This document shows positions 8,019 to 16,422 of a stretch of 64,000 nt of DNA, piece by piece; the first letter of the stretch is position 1; each line of letters opens with the position of its first letter. The translations under genes and the position numbers were made by a program. This stretch comes from Nitrososphaeria archaeon (GTDB taxonomy: Archaea > Thermoproteota > Nitrososphaeria > Nitrososphaerales > JAAOZN01). The DNA lies in assembly GCA_029775855.1 (NCBI GenBank), contig JARVJZ010000001.1, forward strand, positions 248,001 to 312,000, in the 5' to 3' direction. Under the pieces are notes generated by a model that ran no database searches, was not told the DNA's origin, and worked only from the letters and a program-made list of their open reading frames with translations.

Positions 8019-8252
8019 AATAATATTAAACTCTTCCGCTTTATCGAATATGGTTCTGGTGTGTCTAGGGACTCTAGGAACATCTAATGGTGCAACTTGC
8101 AGTAATTAGTATAGTAATAAGCAGTATCTCTGTAATAACTATGGTAAATGGAGTGATATAAACCACCCTAAAAGTAGGCAAGTTTGACTTACAAATATAA
8201 GAGATAAGGTGATGCCACTAATTAAAGTCTGGAAAAACACGGGTGAACGGAA

Positions 8253-8642
8253 CTAGGCGTATGCGTCCTTGATGATTTCGCCATATTCTCTATTCTTCAA
8301 TCTGAGAATACGTTCTCCTCGTTTCGGCTTCTTCAATAATATAACATGTTTTGGATACACTCTTACTGCTCCTGTGACTGTATGATAAGCTAAAGTCTCA
8401 CCTTTTTTCCTATATCTAGATACAACTATTGCATCACCTACAGCCAACCACGGGACTTCTTCGGCCCACGCAAAGATAAACACGTCTCCCTCTTGCCCTG
8501 GACTTTGGTCATATCGGAAGTTGTCACCGTAGTTTCGCACCCATTCCTTGAAATCCTCAACATTTTTCACTGAGAACTGCATATACTCTCCTTCTTCTTG
8601 TAGATGCTTCGAGTTGAATGGAAATGCACGAATACGAACCAT
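8253..8642 (-). CDS. Hypothetical protein
   Basis: A 129-residue protein that I do not recognise. It is soluble, rich in aromatic and charged residues, and contains a hydrophobic beta-like core (GDVFIFAWAEEVPWLAVGDAIVVSRY) followed by a basic C-terminal tail. The middle resembles small beta-barrel folds such as PUA or EVE domains only loosely. It stands alone between the cyclase gene and the tRNA-Ile gene, transcribed divergently from the latter. The coding frame is long, starts with ATG and ends cleanly, so the gene is probably real. Confidence 0.6.
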   Translation of the reverse strand: MVRIRAFPFNSKHLQEEGEYMQFSVKNVEDFKEWVRNYGDNFRYDQSPGQEGDVFIFAWAEEVPWLAVGDAIVVSRYRKKGETLAYHTVTGAVRVYPKHVILLKKPKRGERILRLKNREYGEIIKDAYA

Positions 8643-8790
8643 GGCTAACCTGAGTTCTCATAAGCTTTATGAAGTTTATAAATACATCGCTGACTTCAGC
8701 GTTAGATGATCCTAAAACCATTTTTAAGCACTCCAGTTTTATTAATACATAGAAAAGTTATTTTAGATGCTCTACAACCTACGATGTCTG

Positions 8791-8926
8791 GGGACCGTAG
8801 CTCAGCTTGGTTAGCAGGCTTGGGCCAAGGAGCGTTCGAGAGCGAAAATGCTCGGCGACGCTGATAACCGAATTGGCGTGCAACATGCCACGGCAGAGGT
8901 CCGCGGTTCAAATCCGCGCGGTCCCA
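8791..8926 (+). tRNA. tRNA-Ile(GAU) with three predicted introns
   Basis: The ends give a complete tRNA: acceptor GGGACCG pairs with CGGTCCC, and the T arm is CGCGG-TTCAAAT-CCGCG. Between them, removing three segments restores a standard cloverleaf. Intron 1 is about 8815-8830 (16 nt) inside the D stem and restores GCTC/GAGC. Intron 2 is about 8839-8859 (21 nt) between positions 30 and 31 and restores TTCGG/CCGAA. Intron 3 is about 8873-8896 (24 nt) near 43/44 and restores a 5-nt variable loop. Each segment can form its own hairpin (CTTG/CAAG, GAGC/GCTC, GGCGTG/CATGCC). The mature molecule is 75 nt with loop CTGATAA, anticodon GAT. Exact intron borders may shift by 1-2 nt. No intron sits at the canonical 37/38 site. 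Confidence 0.85.
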
Positions 8927-8929
8927 CAT

Positions 8930-10054
8930 TCATATATAGGGCATTTTAGCTAGGGTTTCTGCGCTTATGTGAATTGATTCGTCAAGTCTTAAACCTTCTT
9001 CTATCAACTCTAACACGAGTGCCTTTTCCTCTGGAAACTTGTAGCCTTCATAGTCTTGCTTAAATAGGAAGCTGCCGTCTGCTCGACGCCAAGAGTTCAT
9101 AAAGTGGTCGAAGCACACTCTACTAGTTACGTTAAGTTCGCTTATCATCAATTTAAGCTCCTGTAGCCTCTCGTGCGGAGTTGTCAGCTCAAACTCTCCT
9201 CTCAGATATGCTTCATAGAGCGGTGTTCCTCTGCGTGGTGTAAAAGGTCTTGACCTTATGTAGTCTGGGTTTATCTCGTTTAGGACTCTAGCTGTGTTCT
9301 TAGCATGCTGCAACCAAAATCTTCTACCACCAACGCCAGGCATCCAATATTCTGATAACTCAAAGCCAGCCTTCTTTGAGCGATACCCTGCTTCGATCTG
9401 CTCTTCACTTGTTACACCTTTTTTTATGTATGCTAAAACCTCATCGTCTCCGCTCTCTAAGCCAACATGCAGCCTTGTCAATCCAGCTTGCCTTATCTTG
9501 ATTAAGTCGTCCAGAGGCTTGTGGGCCAATGTTTTAGCCCTTGCATATGATGTAATTCTCACAACTGTAGGGAAGCATCTTTTTATGTGCTGTAATATTT
9601 CGACGAGCTCGTTTGTGCGCATTATCGGGGTGTTTGCATCTTGTAAGAAGACGGTGCGGGCTCCAGCTTCTAGCCAGCGGTAAACCAAAGCGATGTTTTC
9701 ATAGTTTCTCATCTCGTCTGCACTTAGCTCCTCAAAACTCTTCCCATAGAGGAATAGTGGGTCAATTATTCTAGCCACCCAATCCATCCCACCTAGTTTG
9801 TTCGAGAGAGTTGTAAGTAGATCGGCTATAGCCTTCGCTGAATCTATATCTCTCTTCACTTCATCGACACTTCTATACACAAACCTTTTTCCCTTATATG
9901 ATGCACAGAATGTGCAAAAGTTCCAGGGGCAATTTACCGTTGCCCTTATTAAGAGTGAGGCGCTTCCGCCTTCAGAAGGAGGCCTAATGGGGCCTAGATC
10001 AAAGGTGTATTTTTTGAGCTCCTCAACCTCTGGTAAGACCATTCTTGCTATCAA
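8930..10054 (-). CDS. Radical SAM protein
   Basis: A 374-residue radical SAM enzyme of the COG1032-like group. The cluster-binding motif reads CPWNFCTFC, a C-x4-C-x2-C spacing shared with the CPHNxCxFC subgroup. TM-barrel motifs follow: RVTSYARAK-like strands, LTRLHVGLESGDDEVLAYIKKGVT (the HVGLESG core) and GYRSKKAGF. The region from 180 to 260 fits the Elp3/MiaB-type fold. No B12-binding or TRAM domain is visible. Its stop lies 3 nt beyond the convergent tRNA-Ile gene. The reaction is unknown; a biosynthetic or modifying role cannot be specified. Confidence 0.85.
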   Translation of the reverse strand: MIARMVLPEVEELKKYTFDLGPIRPPSEGGSASLLIRATVNCPWNFCTFCASYKGKRFVYRSVDEVKRDIDSAKAIADLLTTLSNKLGGMDWVARIIDPLFLYGKSFEELSADEMRNYENIALVYRWLEAGARTVFLQDANTPIMRTNELVEILQHIKRCFPTVVRITSYARAKTLAHKPLDDLIKIRQAGLTRLHVGLESGDDEVLAYIKKGVTSEEQIEAGYRSKKAGFELSEYWMPGVGGRRFWLQHAKNTARVLNEINPDYIRSRPFTPRRGTPLYEAYLRGEFELTTPHERLQELKLMISELNVTSRVCFDHFMNSWRRADGSFLFKQDYEGYKFPEEKALVLELIEEGLRLDESIHISAETLAKMPYI

Positions 10055-10095
10055 AGTTAAGGGTGGTTAAGGCGGCATAAAAAGGTTAGAGTGCT

Positions 10096-10833
10096 TCACG
10101 CTATATAAATCACTTTCCTATACACTTTTTTAAAACCCAATTTTGTGTAGAATCGTATTAGATTCTCGCTTAATAGGGTTTGAAGACATAAATTTCGGTC
10201 TCCCTCCTTATATGCTTCATTAATTAAATGTTTGATTAGCGTGCTTCCTATACCCCTCCCTCTTAGATCAGGTATGGTGCCTAGACAGTAGATCCCGCTT
10301 AGCTTCTCGCTACTAAACCTAGCAGCAACCCCGACAGCCTTGCTCTTATACCGCGCAATATAAAGTGTGCATCCCGGATGCTTTAGCAAGTTAGGTGTTA
10401 TCTCCTTAAGACCATCAACCCACGAGTAAGCTGCAAATGCATCAACAAACACTTTAACCCAGTCTTCTAGGTCATCTTTGCTACAAATTGAAATCTTTAT
10501 GCTAGGATTTGAAGGTGCACAGCTGCGGGTTCCTGTGCTCATAGTGAGCAGCTTATCTAACACTTCAAAATCTGATTCTAAGAGCAGTTCTTGATACTTC
10601 TTTTCAAGTAAGAATAGAGCTGGTCTTACCTTAAGCCGTTCATAAAAGCTTTTTACATATCTAAGATCATCTTGAGTCAAAACCACTTCCATATCTTTTA
10701 AAAGAGCGTGGTTGAATAGTGGATCGTCTGAGAAGATAGGGTTATAAAGTAGGATAAGATTCTCCGTGGTCCACTGCTTCGACCAAAGAGAAAAGAACTG
10801 CAGCTCGTTGCACTCCAGATCTATAATCTCCAA
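10096..10833 (-). CDS. GNAT family N-acetyltransferase
   Basis: A 245-residue protein with a C-terminal GNAT domain (about residues 110-245). The acetyl-CoA-binding motif LRGRGIGSTLIKHLINEAYKEG is complete, preceded by SGIYCLGTIP and followed by LLSENLIRFYTKLGFKKVYR. The N-terminal 110 residues form a separate, unrecognised domain. Translation starts at TTG 10831-10833, overlapping the end of cysS by 13 nt, so it is translationally coupled to CysRS. Substrate unknown. Confidence 0.85.
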   Translation of the reverse strand: MEIIDLECNELQFFSLWSKQWTTENLILLYNPIFSDDPLFNHALLKDMEVVLTQDDLRYVKSFYERLKVRPALFLLEKKYQELLLESDFEVLDKLLTMSTGTRSCAPSNPSIKISICSKDDLEDWVKVFVDAFAAYSWVDGLKEITPNLLKHPGCTLYIARYKSKAVGVAARFSSEKLSGIYCLGTIPDLRGRGIGSTLIKHLINEAYKEGDRNLCLQTLLSENLIRFYTKLGFKKVYRKVIYIA

Positions 10834-12050
10834 CTGTTATCCACAACCAGCCCTATTGTGGAGAGTATGCTCGCTACAGTCTTGTAGGAGTTCTTCAGTA
10901 AGTTTTCGACCTCTGCCACTGTTGCTGTGTTAATGTAGTCTGCTGTGTCAAGGATTGCTTTGATGGCTGCTGGTGTGTTAAAATCTTGGTTCATGTGGCT
11001 TGCAAATCTTCGTGCTAAAATTTTGATCTTTGAATTCACCTCTCCATCTTCATATTTTGATGCGAATTTGCAGCATCTACCCCAAAACTTTTCTATAGAT
11101 TTAACTCTGCTTCTTAACTTAAGCAGCTCATCTTGATTGAAGACCATGCTTCTTCTATATTTTGTTGATAGGAAGTAGATTCTTAGCAGATTCGAGCTAT
11201 ACTTCTCTAAGGCATCTCTTATAGTTATGTAGTTACCAGTTGACTTAGCCATCTTCTCTCCACCTACTTTAAGGAGACCCGTATGTATCCAATATTTCAC
11301 AAAAGGTGTATGGCCGGTATATGCCTCAGCTTGAGCTATTTCAGCCTCATGATGGGGGTAAATGAGCTCAACCGCACCACCGTGCACATCATATGAGTAG
11401 CCAAAATGTGTGATGGATATGGCTGTGTCCTCTATGTGCCAACCCGGTCTACCCCGCCCAAACGGACTATCATACCCTTCCTCTGACTCTGCCACATTAC
11501 GCCAAAGTAGAAAGTCAGCGGGGTTCTTCTTCTCTGGGTCTAGATCTATCTTTCTCAAAGCTAGCTCTGCTCTACTTTGATGTGACAGCGCACCGAAAGC
11601 TGAAAACTTCGATGTATCAAAGAAGATTCCTTTACTTGTTTTATATGCATAATCTTTCTCTAAAAGTGCTTGGATCTGTTGAATCATTTGGGGTAAGTAG
11701 GCTGAAGCTTTTGCGAAGAGCGTTACGGTGTCGACGCCTAAGCGCTTTAAATCCTCTATGCAAGCCTCAGTATATTTAGCAGCGACTTCTTTCCAGCTCT
11801 TCCCCTCCTTTTTAGACTTCTCAAAGATCTTATCATCTATATCTGTAATATTTATGATAAACAAGACCTTATATCCTAATTGTTTTAAGTATCTAGCGAC
11901 CACATCATAAAAGATGTATGTTCTAGCGTGCCCTAGATGCAAGTAGTCATAGACAGTTGGACCGCATACAAACATCTTAACCATACCTTCGGTTATAGGT
12001 GTGAAGACCTCTAATCTGCGGCTGTAGGTGTTGTAAACTTCAAGTGGCAA
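10821..12050 (-). CDS. cysS: Cysteinyl-tRNA synthetase
   Basis: Charges tRNA-Cys. The class I signatures are HLGHARTY (HIGH) and KMAKSTGN (KMSKS). CGPTVYDYLHLGH carries the first zinc Cys, and PHHEAEIAQ the His and Glu ligands. The usual second Cys, in GWHIECSAM of bacterial enzymes, is Asp here (GWHIEDTAI). The protein is 409 residues, shorter than the usual 460 or so, with a reduced C-terminal anticodon region. The start is TTG 12048-12050. It overlaps the GNAT gene downstream. Confidence 0.95.
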   Translation of the reverse strand: MPLEVYNTYSRRLEVFTPITEGMVKMFVCGPTVYDYLHLGHARTYIFYDVVARYLKQLGYKVLFIINITDIDDKIFEKSKKEGKSWKEVAAKYTEACIEDLKRLGVDTVTLFAKASAYLPQMIQQIQALLEKDYAYKTSKGIFFDTSKFSAFGALSHQSRAELALRKIDLDPEKKNPADFLLWRNVAESEEGYDSPFGRGRPGWHIEDTAISITHFGYSYDVHGGAVELIYPHHEAEIAQAEAYTGHTPFVKYWIHTGLLKVGGEKMAKSTGNYITIRDALEKYSSNLLRIYFLSTKYRRSMVFNQDELLKLRSRVKSIEKFWGRCCKFASKYEDGEVNSKIKILARRFASHMNQDFNTPAAIKAILDTADYINTATVAEVENLLKNSYKTVASILSTIGLVVDNSWRL

Positions 12051-12116
12051 CTATCTAAATATGGTAGGTGCAGAAGTATAGTAAATACTTTAAGACACAA
12101 GGAGCATTAGATTAAA

Positions 12117-12425
12117 GTGATGGAAGGGTATAGAGAGAAGGTGTTAAGGACATTCAAGGAGCTTAGAGCTGCGCTTGAACAGCTCGATTCTGATGCCGGC
12201 ATTAGGGTTAAGGGTTCTTTAGCGGAATTTGATGATGGCGGCTTTATTTTCATAAGCAAAGCAGAGGAGGGGTTTATAATCAATATATGTGATAGCACAA
12301 AGGATGATAACGGTGTTCTTATCCCGAGCAGAAAGGAGAAGTGGTTAAACCTTAAAAGCGTAGCAGAGGTTATGGATTTCATCTTGAAGTCTGCCAAACG
12401 CCCTCTTAAAGCATACCTCTATTAA
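12117..12425 (+). CDS. Hypothetical protein
   Basis: A 102-residue soluble protein that I cannot place in a family. It starts with a charged helix (YREKVLRTFKELRAALEQL), then beta-like segments (IRVKGSLAEF, GGFIFISKAEEGFIINIC) and a final helix. Translation may start at GTG 12117 or ATG 12120. AAGGAG lies upstream at about 12099-12104, and a TATA-like tract (agtaaatactttaag) lies near 12080-12093. It converges with the LLM oxidoreductase gene and overlaps its 3' end by 4 nt. Function unknown. Confidence 0.6.
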   Translation: MMEGYREKVLRTFKELRAALEQLDSDAGIRVKGSLAEFDDGGFIFISKAEEGFIINICDSTKDDNGVLIPSRKEKWLNLKSVAEVMDFILKSAKRPLKAYLY

Positions 12426-13366
12426 CCGCTAAACTTTGATATGACGCCTTCATATAATAAGTCTAAGGTTCCTTCATCATAGAAGTCTGGAAGGAAGAAT
12501 ATGAAGCGTTCAAACCCTAGCTCAGCATAAGTGTTTATAGCGGCAACCCAATCTTCGCTGCTCCCACATATATGAGGCTCGACTCCGATGTTAAGCGACT
12601 TAGCCTTAGCAAAAGCTTTCTCTCTTGACTTGTCAAGCACACCTACCCAGTGTAAAGATCTTCTTATGCTCTTAGCATCCCTACCTATGCTTCTACAGTG
12701 CTCATCAAGTATACTATTGAGCTGCTTAACCCTCTCTACGCTACCATTATAATTGCTCCAATCAGCGTATTGAGCCACAACTTTAAGCGTCAGCCTACCA
12801 CTTCCACCAACAGTTATCGGAGGATGAGGATGCTGTATGGGTTTAGGGTAGCAGTAAGCATCCTTTATCGAATAGTATCTTCCTTTAAAGCTAGGTTTTT
12901 CTTCGCACCACATCTTAGTTATTACCTCAAGACTTTCTTTCAGCATCAATATCCGAGTTGAAGCCTTAGGGTAGTCATAGCCGTAGCTTCTATATTCTGC
13001 CTCATACCAGCCGGCACCTATACCAAACTCCAGCCGCCCTTGTGAGATATTATCTAGGGTCGCGGCCATCTTAGCTACCAACGCGGGATTACGGTAAGAG
13101 TTACAAAGCACAAGCATACCAAGCCTAACTTTACGCGTTATAGGTGCAAGGTAGCTTAGCAGCATCCACCCCTCAAAGCACGGTCCGATACTCTCTGCCT
13201 TATATTGAATGAAGTGATCATAGAGCCAGATCGACTCAACCTTAGAGTTCTCACACCACCTCACAAAGTCAAATATCGTTTCTAAATACTTCTCCTTTGG
13301 AAGAGTATTAAGCTCACCATGCCAGCCTTGAGGCACCATCAACCCAAAAAGAACCAACTCTACCAT
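12422..13366 (-). CDS. Luciferase-like (LLM) F420-dependent oxidoreductase
   Basis: A 314-residue member of the bacterial luciferase-like superfamily; archaeal members mostly use F420. Family blocks are IWLYDHFIQY, RKVRLGMLVLCNSYRNPALVAKMAATLDNISQGRLEFGIGAGW (flavin/F420-binding region) and PPITVGGSGRLTLKVVAQYADWSN. It lies 19 nt after folD on the same strand, so the two form an operon. The neighbourhood (FolD, Mtd) makes a link with one-carbon metabolism possible, but the sequence is of the general LLM type rather than clear methylene-H4MPT reductase (Mer). Confidence 0.85.
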   Translation of the reverse strand: MVELVLFGLMVPQGWHGELNTLPKEKYLETIFDFVRWCENSKVESIWLYDHFIQYKAESIGPCFEGWMLLSYLAPITRKVRLGMLVLCNSYRNPALVAKMAATLDNISQGRLEFGIGAGWYEAEYRSYGYDYPKASTRILMLKESLEVITKMWCEEKPSFKGRYYSIKDAYCYPKPIQHPHPPITVGGSGRLTLKVVAQYADWSNYNGSVERVKQLNSILDEHCRSIGRDAKSIRRSLHWVGVLDKSREKAFAKAKSLNIGVEPHICGSSEDWVAAINTYAELGFERFIFFLPDFYDEGTLDLLYEGVISKFSG

Positions 13367-13385
13367 CCATCAACAAACCAGAGAT

Positions 13386-14231
13386 TTAAGAGTTAAGCTG
13401 TTTAGCAGCCTTCACGAGGTTACTTAACAGCATTGTAATCAACATAGGCCCCAAACCACCTGGGACTGGCGTTATGGCTGAAGCTCTCTTCAACATATCG
13501 TCAAAGTCTACGTCGCCTACAACTTTGCCCTCAAGGTAGTTGTTTCCAGCGTCTATTATGACCGCTCCAGGTTTTATATGCACGCTTTTAATCAGCTTTG
13601 GCTTCGCTACATCCACTAAAAGCAGATCTGCTTCAGAGACGCAGCTTGGGACTGATGCTAGATCTTTAGGGTGAAGCCTAACTTTGGCGCCTAGATTCAG
13701 TGAAAGGGCTGCAAACGGTCTGCCTAAGATCACGCTGTCTCCCAAGATGTGTATGGTGTTTCCGTCGAAGTTGAATGATGACTGCTTGGCTAAATCTAGC
13801 GCCGCTAATGCGCCTGCTGAGACAAAACATTCTCTGCCAGCAAGTAGTAGACCGAGGCTTGATGAAGTGATGCCATCTACATCCTTCTCCACTGCGATTT
13901 GATCTATAGCTTTCTGTTCGTTGATATTCTTTGGTAGGGGTAGTTGGATGAGTATGCCGTGCACCTTCGGATCTTCATTTAGAGAGCGTATCATCTCATG
14001 TAATGCGCTCTGCTCTGTCTGCTCTGAAAGTGTAATTACTTTAGCTTCTGCGCCTATCCCTAGGCATGCTTCTGCCTTCCGCTTCACATAGTTTGCTGCG
14101 CCCCCGAGGTCTCCAACATGGATTAAAGCTATGGTGGGCACGATTCCCTTTTCTCTGAGTTTAGCGACTTGTTTAGAAAGCTCGCTTCGAATCTCTTTCG
14201 AACGCTCTCTTCCATCAAGTATCTTAACCAA
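13386..14231 (-). CDS. folD: Methylenetetrahydrofolate dehydrogenase/cyclohydrolase FolD
   Basis: Bifunctional enzyme that interconverts methylene-, methenyl- and formyl-THF with NAD(P). The 281-residue length is normal. The signatures are ANYVKRKAEACLGIGAEAKV with the catalytic Lys, HGILIQLPLPKNI, and TPVPGGLGPMLITMLLSNLVKAA near the C-terminus. DVDGITSSSLGLLLAG is the usual central block. It starts at ATG 14229-14231 and is divergent from mtd, with an 82-nt shared promoter region. The LLM oxidoreductase follows after 19 nt. Confidence 0.95.
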   Translation of the reverse strand: MVKILDGRERSKEIRSELSKQVAKLREKGIVPTIALIHVGDLGGAANYVKRKAEACLGIGAEAKVITLSEQTEQSALHEMIRSLNEDPKVHGILIQLPLPKNINEQKAIDQIAVEKDVDGITSSSLGLLLAGRECFVSAGALAALDLAKQSSFNFDGNTIHILGDSVILGRPFAALSLNLGAKVRLHPKDLASVPSCVSEADLLLVDVAKPKLIKSVHIKPGAVIIDAGNNYLEGKVVGDVDFDDMLKRASAITPVPGGLGPMLITMLLSNLVKAAKQLNS

Positions 14232-14313
14232 AACCCGCTCTCCACTTAGCGGAAGGAAGCTCTATTTTAGCTTTGAAAAACTCTAATAGTGATATGTTGT
14301 AAAGGTAGTTGGT

Positions 14314-15138
14314 TTGCTTAAAGTTGTATTCGCCAAAATAGGCATGATAGGCATAACCCCGATGATCGAAGGCTTGTTCGATGAAAGAGCTGTGCGCACA
14401 GATATTGTTGTTAGGTCGGTCTACTCAGGTTGTAAAATGGAGCCTTTTGACGCTAAAGAAGTGGTTGAAGCGGCTTTAGCTTTTAAACCTAACCTTATAA
14501 TCTTCGTATCCCCTTACTTACAAGGTGAAGGACCTTTAGAAGCGGTTGACCTCCTTTCTAAATGTGGTGTGCCTACTTGTGTTATAACCAATACTGCTTC
14601 AAAGGCAGTCTTAGATAAGTTAGAGATGAACAGTATCGGCTACATAGTTGTAGATGCAGATCCCATGATAGGTGCTAAAAAAGAGTTTCTTGACCCAGTT
14701 GAGATGTGCCTATTCAACAGTGACATAATAAGGGTTCTAGCGCTAACAGGGGTCTACAGAGCCATACAAGTTGAAGTGGATAAGATTATCAACTCCATCA
14801 AAAAAGGTGTTAAACCATATCTTCCTACGCTTATCTTAGATAAAGAGAAAGCTCTCAATTACGCTAACTACCAGAACCCATATGCTGCCGCTAAAGCGAT
14901 GGCTGCTTTCGAAGCCGCTAGGCTCGTCGCTGAACTTTCTACGCGAGGCTGCTACGCTGTCAAAGATGCGGTGAAGGCGCTTTACTATGTCTCAGCTTCA
15001 CACGAAGTTATGCGTTTAGCTTCGCTGCTAGCCGATGAAGCTAGAGAGATAGAAAAGGGCAAAGATAGGGTTGAGAGGCTGATACACTTAGCTGACGGAA
15101 CAGTAATCAGAAGGCTCAAGCTCTTAGATGGGTTATAA
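14314..15138 (+). CDS. mtd: F420-dependent methylene-tetrahydromethanopterin dehydrogenase (Mtd)
   Basis: Oxidises methylene-tetrahydromethanopterin (or a related pterin) with F420. The 274-residue length matches Mtd of methanogens. Recognisable blocks are KIGMIGITPMIEGLFDERAVRTDI at the N-terminus, NLIIFVSPYLQGEGPLEA, ADPMIGAKKEFLDPVEMCLFN and YQNPYAAAKAMAAFEAARLVA. Translation starts at TTG 14314. It is divergent from folD, which uses THF, so this organism probably handles C1 units on two carriers or uses one pterin for both. Confidence 0.93.
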   Translation: MLKVVFAKIGMIGITPMIEGLFDERAVRTDIVVRSVYSGCKMEPFDAKEVVEAALAFKPNLIIFVSPYLQGEGPLEAVDLLSKCGVPTCVITNTASKAVLDKLEMNSIGYIVVDADPMIGAKKEFLDPVEMCLFNSDIIRVLALTGVYRAIQVEVDKIINSIKKGVKPYLPTLILDKEKALNYANYQNPYAAAKAMAAFEAARLVAELSTRGCYAVKDAVKALYYVSASHEVMRLASLLADEAREIEKGKDRVERLIHLADGTVIRRLKLLDGL

Positions 15139-15357
15139 TATGCAAGGCTCTCATTAGAGGCGCTGCGGAAAAGCAAGTTGTTAGCCTTATAGATAAAGAT
15201 GTATATAGATGTAATTCTCTCGCACGAAGCCAGATGAGGTTATAGAGCGCACACAAATTTTTACCCAACCCGATTGCGTAGGTAGAATTATATGGCACAG
15301 CGTTAGATAAGTTGGAGTATGTGCTACCGGTTAAAAGGGGCGCGTGGCGCTAGTCAG

Positions 15358-16293
15358 CTACCACCATTTACAGCTATGTTTTGGAGTTTTCTCATTCTTA
15401 GCTGGCTTTCTGAATACAAATATGTGTTCGTGCATGATCTTATAGAAGTCGTAGTATCTGCCTCGCCATCTCCCTCGATCTGACATGACATTATGCTGTA
15501 ATTTTATTATATCCTCTTTCAAAACAAACCCAGCGTCTAAAAATTGCTGCATTACTCTGAAGGCTATAGGGATGAAGTGTCTTTGCTTCCGTGTATCACC
15601 TATAAGGATGCCGCAATATTTATTCTCCTTTAGCACTCTGTAGGATTCATCAGCTATCTTTCTCATAGCGCGCAAATACTCTATAAGATTAAGATTAGAG
15701 ATGTCTCCTTCTATTCGTTTCTTGCTGTAAGGTATGATATAAGCGTATGGTGGATGAGTGACTATAAGGTCAATACTTTCATCCTTAATCTCACTAAGTT
15801 TTCTTGCGTCACCCACATAGGTTCGTAGGATCGGTTCTTTGTAGTCTGAATTAAGGGGATTATAAGTGAAGTTTAACCTATCAAGTGTAACCATTATTGC
15901 ATCGGGATTTATATCAACACCTATGCCATTTCTTTGTAATAATTTGCATTCGACTAAAGTGGTGCCGCTGCCAACCATCTGGTCTAAGACCCAGTCACCT
16001 TTGTTTGAATACTTCAGAATCAGGTTACGGGGAATAAATGGTGAGAAGTTCCCCCGGTAGTCACCTATGTGAGTAGCCCAATCACCTCTATCTGGGAAAC
16101 TCCACACGGTCGTGCCTTCTAGCATGTAATCTTGCTTCGGTGCATATCGCCCAATCTTCCAAGAACCGTGAAGCTTGACTCTATGCCCCTCTATCAAGAC
16201 TTCTTTGTTATTCTTTAGGAATGTGATGTAATCTTCGTGTGTTATTTCTTTCATATCTGCTACCCTTCTACACCCATCTTCTTTACTAATCAC
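15358..16293 (-). CDS. Orphan DNA methyltransferase (N4-cytosine/N6-adenine type)
   Basis: A 311-residue SAM-dependent amino-methyltransferase. The SAM-binding motif is VLDQMVGSGTTLVECKLL, followed by RNGIGVDINP. The catalytic motif IV reads DLIVTHPPYAYIIPYS. Motif I comes before motif IV, the reverse of the common beta-class order. The stretch TTVWSFPDRGDWATHIGDYRGNFSP at the N-terminus is typical of archaeal DNA modification methylases. No restriction enzyme gene is adjacent, so it is solitary. An RNA substrate cannot be excluded from sequence alone. Confidence 0.8.
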   Translation of the reverse strand: MISKEDGCRRVADMKEITHEDYITFLKNNKEVLIEGHRVKLHGSWKIGRYAPKQDYMLEGTTVWSFPDRGDWATHIGDYRGNFSPFIPRNLILKYSNKGDWVLDQMVGSGTTLVECKLLQRNGIGVDINPDAIMVTLDRLNFTYNPLNSDYKEPILRTYVGDARKLSEIKDESIDLIVTHPPYAYIIPYSKKRIEGDISNLNLIEYLRAMRKIADESYRVLKENKYCGILIGDTRKQRHFIPIAFRVMQQFLDAGFVLKEDIIKLQHNVMSDRGRWRGRYYDFYKIMHEHIFVFRKPAKNEKTPKHSCKWW

Positions 16294-16422
16294 CTTTTTC
16301 TTCTACATATATCTCTCTTTAAGATAGGCAATTAATGTTGCTCTTTGGCTGCTTTAGCAAAATTGTGATAATAATTAGTATATGAATGTTTATTTCATAC
16401 ACATATAATCAATATAATGCAG

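Noticed and set aside
8793-8900. Alternative readings as tRNA-Pro (loop CTTGGGC) or tRNA-Gly (TGCCAC)
   Set aside because: Neither gives a paired anticodon stem; only the three-intron tRNA-Ile model restores all stems.
8702-8929. Open frame of 75 codons on the minus strand
   Set aside because: It lies over the tRNA-Ile gene and its introns; the translation mirrors tRNA sequence and has no coding character.
15132-15245. Short open frame reading VIICKALIRGAAEKQVV, a little like the start of DUF126 (aconitase X small subunit)
   Set aside because: It has no usual start codon, overlaps the end of mtd, stops after 37 codons, and the similarity is only a few residues. At most a decayed remnant.
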